Shown here: positions 58,379 to 64,000 of the stretch, in pieces
How the letters are laid out: each line of letters starts with the position of its first letter
Position numbering within the stretch: the first letter of the stretch is position 1
DNA from: Paraspadella gotoi
Lineage: Eukaryota > Chaetognatha
DNA: 64,000 bases
Direction: 5' to 3'
NCBI GenBank assembly: GCA_051294375.1
Contig: CM119271.1
Coordinates: 5,879,991 to 5,943,990, forward strand
Notes under the pieces: generated by a model
What the model was told of the DNA's origin: nothing
Seen by the model: the letters and a program-made list of their open reading frames with translations, nothing else
Database searches by the model: none
Position numbers and translations under genes: made by a program

Positions 58379-59624
58379 TTTTTTTTTCTGACAGACTGGA
58401 TCGAAAAAACGTTAAGAGCGGAAAATTTGTTTTTACTTGTATTAATCTTAGCGCAAGGGTTTTACATCTTTTTTAAAACAACAAGTGAATTCGCGTGTAT
58501 TTCTCCGTTAAATTTCGATCCGCGAGAGGTTTTTAGAATCTCAACTCGAATAGCTCGCAGTGATCATAATCCCGCCACTAATATGATTGACCAGAGAGAC
58601 CAGTCGGTTGTCAGGGATGAGGCTCGGTTTTCTACTGCTCCCGATAGAGACGACGGCCACGAAATGATAAGGATTTTCGGGCCTCAAGATCGGACGAGGC
58701 GAAAAACGGGTTTTTGGGTCAACCCTTTCTTTCTTGTCCATGCTAAGGAGCTTAGGACAATAGCAGCGTACCGGGTATCGAAAAACTAAATGGTTTTGGT
58801 CGAATACAAGAAGTTTTTCGAACTGCAACACCCTCTTAACTCGAACACAATTTTAATCATGAAACCCTTAGTAATACTAAGGCAAATACTCTATAAAGTT
58901 TCATGATTAAATTTTGTTTAGTATTAGTCTGTTTAGTCTGTTATTTTATATCCAAATTTGTCCAAGATTACACTCCCTGTCAGTTGACTTATCAGGTCTC
59001 CGAACATTGTACTAAAGTATGTAGCAGAGTTTCAAGACATTATTTCAGAACAGATACAATATGAAATTAAAATTGATCAAATCATTGAATAAATGAGCTT
59101 TCTTGCCTTAATGCCTTCCTGACTTAATTTGGCAATATGGAGTCTTAACCCACCAGTCAACCTATCTATAGTACATGGCAGCTTATAATCACACCCTCAG
59201 ACCATTAAATAACCCCTTTATATTCGAATTTCTAGCGAATCGTTATTATATTTTAAGCTTTTATCAGCTTTGTTAGTCGGATCTGCTTAACACAAATTCC
59301 AGCACTAATTATCAACTGATTACCGCTAAATGATCATGGCAGATCTGGCATTGTTTGCTCAAACTTTTTTTTAAAAGATAATACAATAATAAATACTAGA
59401 TAATACTATGATATTTTAGAATTATCAAGTATGATACTAACATTTCTTCATAGGTGATATTGGACACTCTTAATATTAAGTTTTTCAAACGTCATCATTA
59501 ATGCTTAACTCTTCTTTACGGCAAGCGTTTAAATATACTGCATAAATCATTTCAGTCGCAGTTTATTTTTTATTTTTGTAATTCTTTAAAAAAATTTTGA
59601 AGAGAAAATTCGAACGCCTACGCC
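58379..59624. other. Intergenic between divergent transporter and small gene
   Basis: Shared upstream region of the minus-strand transporter and the plus-strand small gene. It contains a short copy of the GGATCTGC element (59278-59355). No further gene is seen. Confidence 0.55.
59278..59355. repeat. Short copy of GGATCTGC-ended element
   Basis: Begins CGGATCTGCTTAACACAAAT and ends ACCGCTAAATGATCATGGCA then GATCTGGCATTGTTT. Both ends of the family are present in under 80 bases, so the interior of the 411-base element is missing. Confidence 0.65.
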
Positions 59625-60060
59625 ATGGCCGACTCTTACCCCAAAGTCAACGCGATCGATCCTGTCAAGGTCTACAAAAAGCGACGAATAAATGACCCGT
59701 TACAAATTACCTCCCCATATCATATTAACTTTCGCTATTCCGTCAAATTCGCAGAAGGAAGAGGAGAAGAAAAACGAAGCGGAGAAGAATCGCATCGAAG
59801 AGGAAAAGCAAAAGCAAGCGGCGGAAAAGGAAGCGAAGCCTAAAGAGCCGGAAAAATCGAGCGGGATGGGATCTTTTTTGATTCCTAGAGGTTCCGACAA
59901 CGATGGGTTCTCGGCCACCGACCTCGGACCGCGATTCACCAACTCCGGTTCCATCTGCTCCGGGTTTCACGGGCAAGTGACGGAGGAGGTCTTGGAACGC
60001 GTGAAGGAGATCGAGGAGAGAAAAAGCAGTTCGACGGAGAAGAAAGAAGAGGGACGTTGA
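59625..60060 (+). CDS. Small charged protein, family not recognised
   Basis: Two exons (59625-59669, 59755-60060) encode 116 residues. The start MADSYPKVNAIDPVK is followed after the intron by a highly charged Lys/Glu coiled-coil-like stretch (about residues 16-50). A more conserved-looking C-terminal half follows: GMGSFLIPRGSDNDGFSATD, LGPRFTNSGSICSGF, then a Glu-rich helix with VLERVKEIEER. No signal peptide or membrane segment. The donor is GTCTAC, which is weak, but without the intron the first exon frame runs out of phase with the second. I cannot assign a function. Confidence 0.6.
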
Positions 60061-60394
60061 GGAGAGGGGGAGGTGGAAGAAGTGTGAGGTGGGGGGGAAA
60101 GACAAATTGGCGAGCGTCGTTGAAACGTCGTGTATATGTGTTTAGACGAAAATAGGGCCACTCGTGTTAGTCTCCGAACAAACTAATAATCATAAATTTC
60201 TAGCTTTTTTTCTTTTACCACTATTTTAAAAATAAGGATCGCGAATCGTGAAAGATTTTTATTTGAAAAACGGTAAAAAACTTGAACATCTTGAAACAAT
60301 GGAAGCTTCTACTGAAAAAGTCGGGGGGGAAAGAAAGCTAAAACTCTGAAAACTGATAATACCTATTCAACGGCATTTACATATTTTATTTTTC
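60061..60394. other. Intergenic, small gene and RPS13 (converging)
   Basis: Shared 3' region of two converging genes. Nothing else is seen. Confidence 0.6.
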
Positions 60395-61769
<1,375 letters not shown>

Positions 61770-62151
61770 TTTGCTAAGTTTTTACACGATTTGAGCTAAA
61801 ATTATTTAAATCTGTAAAAGAGAACAAAAACCATGATGGCACAGGAAAAATTGATTGATGGAAAAGCAGGATGTACCACTGTACCGGACACTGGGCAGTG
61901 GGCATCAACAGTTTCGTTCAAAAACAGCGTCTGATGCTTATTTTTCCATCAAAGTTTTAAAACCTGAGGTATCTTTCATTTATATCAAACTCAAACAAAA
62001 AATAGTTTTCAAAAATTAATTATTAAACCTTAGATAACAAAAAATTAAAAATTGAAAGCAAAGAGTGATCCAAAGATTTTGGGGGAACTTCCTCCCTTAG
62101 ATCAGCATATTTGAGAAGCCAGAATAACTCCTGATCAACGAGTCCTCATGT
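61770..62151. other. Spacer between RPS13 and RPL18A
   Basis: About 380 bases separate two co-oriented ribosomal protein genes. It must hold the RPS13 promoter and leader and the RPL18A 3' end. No core promoter element is clear. Confidence 0.5.
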
Positions 62152-63026
<875 letters not shown>

Positions 63027-64000
63027 TTTTTTAATGTTATTATTTATAGAACTTAATTGAAAAATAAAAATTAAATTGTAAAAATTAAAAAATGAAAATG
63101 GCAAGGAAGGCAGGAATCGTGTAAAAAAAACATAATTACCCATAATGTGTAAAAGTAAAAAAAAAATACAATGCCATAAAGCACTGAAGTGCCATCAACA
63201 GTTTTCGTTGTGAAGCAAAGAATTACAAATATGGTAACAATTGCAATTATAAAAAATCTTATACATAAGCATTAGCATCCGGATCGTCGCAATCGAATAG
63301 CAAAAATCTGGTCCCTTGACAAACTTTTATACTCAAAAAATTAAACTATAATTGAAAACTAAGTTTTAGACATAACAAACTTGATTAATATATAAAAAAA
63401 TTTAAAAATAATAGTGATTCGACTCACGTATCGAAACAAGGAAAAAGAGTGGAAGAGAAAATTAAGTGAAAAACAACTGAAAAGTAATAATTTATTGTTC
63501 CTCATGGAGTCGAATTTCTTCATGGTTTTTCCCCACCAACAGAAGAGCATCTGCTCAGCAAACGCGACATCTCCAGACAAAAAACCTCCCCTTATCCTTC
63601 CCTCCACTACCTCAGCGCGATGCCAAGAGGCAAAATCACTCGTAACTAGCAAACCAAAAGGGGAGAATCCCGCAAAGATTTCCGGTGAACCACCAGACCC
63701 ACTTGACTGGACGTCGTAGAAGGGGGGGGATGAAAAGCCGCAAAGGCCAGTGCAAGGACAAAAACCGGGTATGGAAAACCAGTCGGCCGGACATCCTTGG
63801 AGCCCCGCCCGCATGCTTTTGGGACTTGCGAGACCTGAAAGAGCGACAAGCGGGGACTACGCGGACTGCCACGCCCGCGTTTGCGGCAAGCGGAATAGGT
63901 GCAACTGTGCGGAGCCCCGGAACGGATCATCGAAGAATGAAGCGTCCGAGCCAACAACGACGACGACGCCATTTATGGGGACTGTCGTCCCAAAATCGTC
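63027..64000. other. Unassigned right edge
   Basis: 63027-63550 is AT-rich spacer upstream of RPL18A. From about 63560 the sequence becomes GC-rich with overlapping open frames on both strands (minus 63646-63972, minus 63359-63814, plus 63414-63719). None shows a recognisable domain. It could be the edge of a gene or a decayed mobile element that continues past the window. Confidence 0.4.

Noticed and set aside
63359-63972. Overlapping open frames at the right edge, possibly a gene or retroelement.
   Set aside because: No recognised domain in any frame and no clear strand preference. Kept only as an unassigned stretch.

Overview
This is a 64-kb piece of an animal nuclear genome. The genes are intron-rich, introns are mostly short (about 60-600 bp) with GT/AG ends, and the products are metazoan proteins, including a p160 nuclear-receptor coactivator, trichoplein, an XK-like protein, a lipocalin and cytosolic ribosomal proteins. 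Many introns sit where ancestral animal genes keep them, so a compact, intron-rich marine invertebrate (possibly a sponge or another early-branching lineage) is plausible. The sequence alone does not fix the phylum. There is one 10-base assembly gap (53132-53141).

Layout. 1-575 is the 3' end of a beta-tubulin gene. 4.3-23.6 kb is a dense plus-strand block: PYROXD1, zinc-finger gene A, trichoplein (TCHP), zinc-finger genes B and C, and NRDE2. TAPT1 (23.8-28.4 kb), an unrecognised gene starting MGC (29.5-31.1 kb) and a 25-exon p160 coactivator (33.9-43.5 kb) follow on the same strand. From 45 kb the orientation changes: a lipocalin with a C-terminal membrane anchor, a cytosolic 5'-nucleotidase III, an XK-related-like membrane protein and an equilibrative nucleoside transporter are all on the minus strand. 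A small plus-strand gene (59.6-60.1 kb) precedes two minus-strand ribosomal protein genes, RPS13 and RPL18A. The last kilobase is unassigned.

Most genes are unrelated housekeeping or signalling genes. The exception is the trio of zinc-finger genes A, B and C, which share an N-terminal domain of about 50 residues that I do not recognise. They look like a local duplication with TCHP caught between A and B. The 5'-nucleotidase and the nucleoside transporter both handle nucleosides, but they are separated by another gene and I infer no functional cluster.

Repeats include a short element with GCCGGATCTGC termini present in at least four places, a foldback element in a TAPT1 intron carrying a hammerhead-like core, long TC/GA microsatellites, and degenerate telomere-like repeats in an intron. 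Exon boundaries below were set by hand from splice consensus, reading-frame continuity and remembered family sequence patterns. They are predictions without transcript support.
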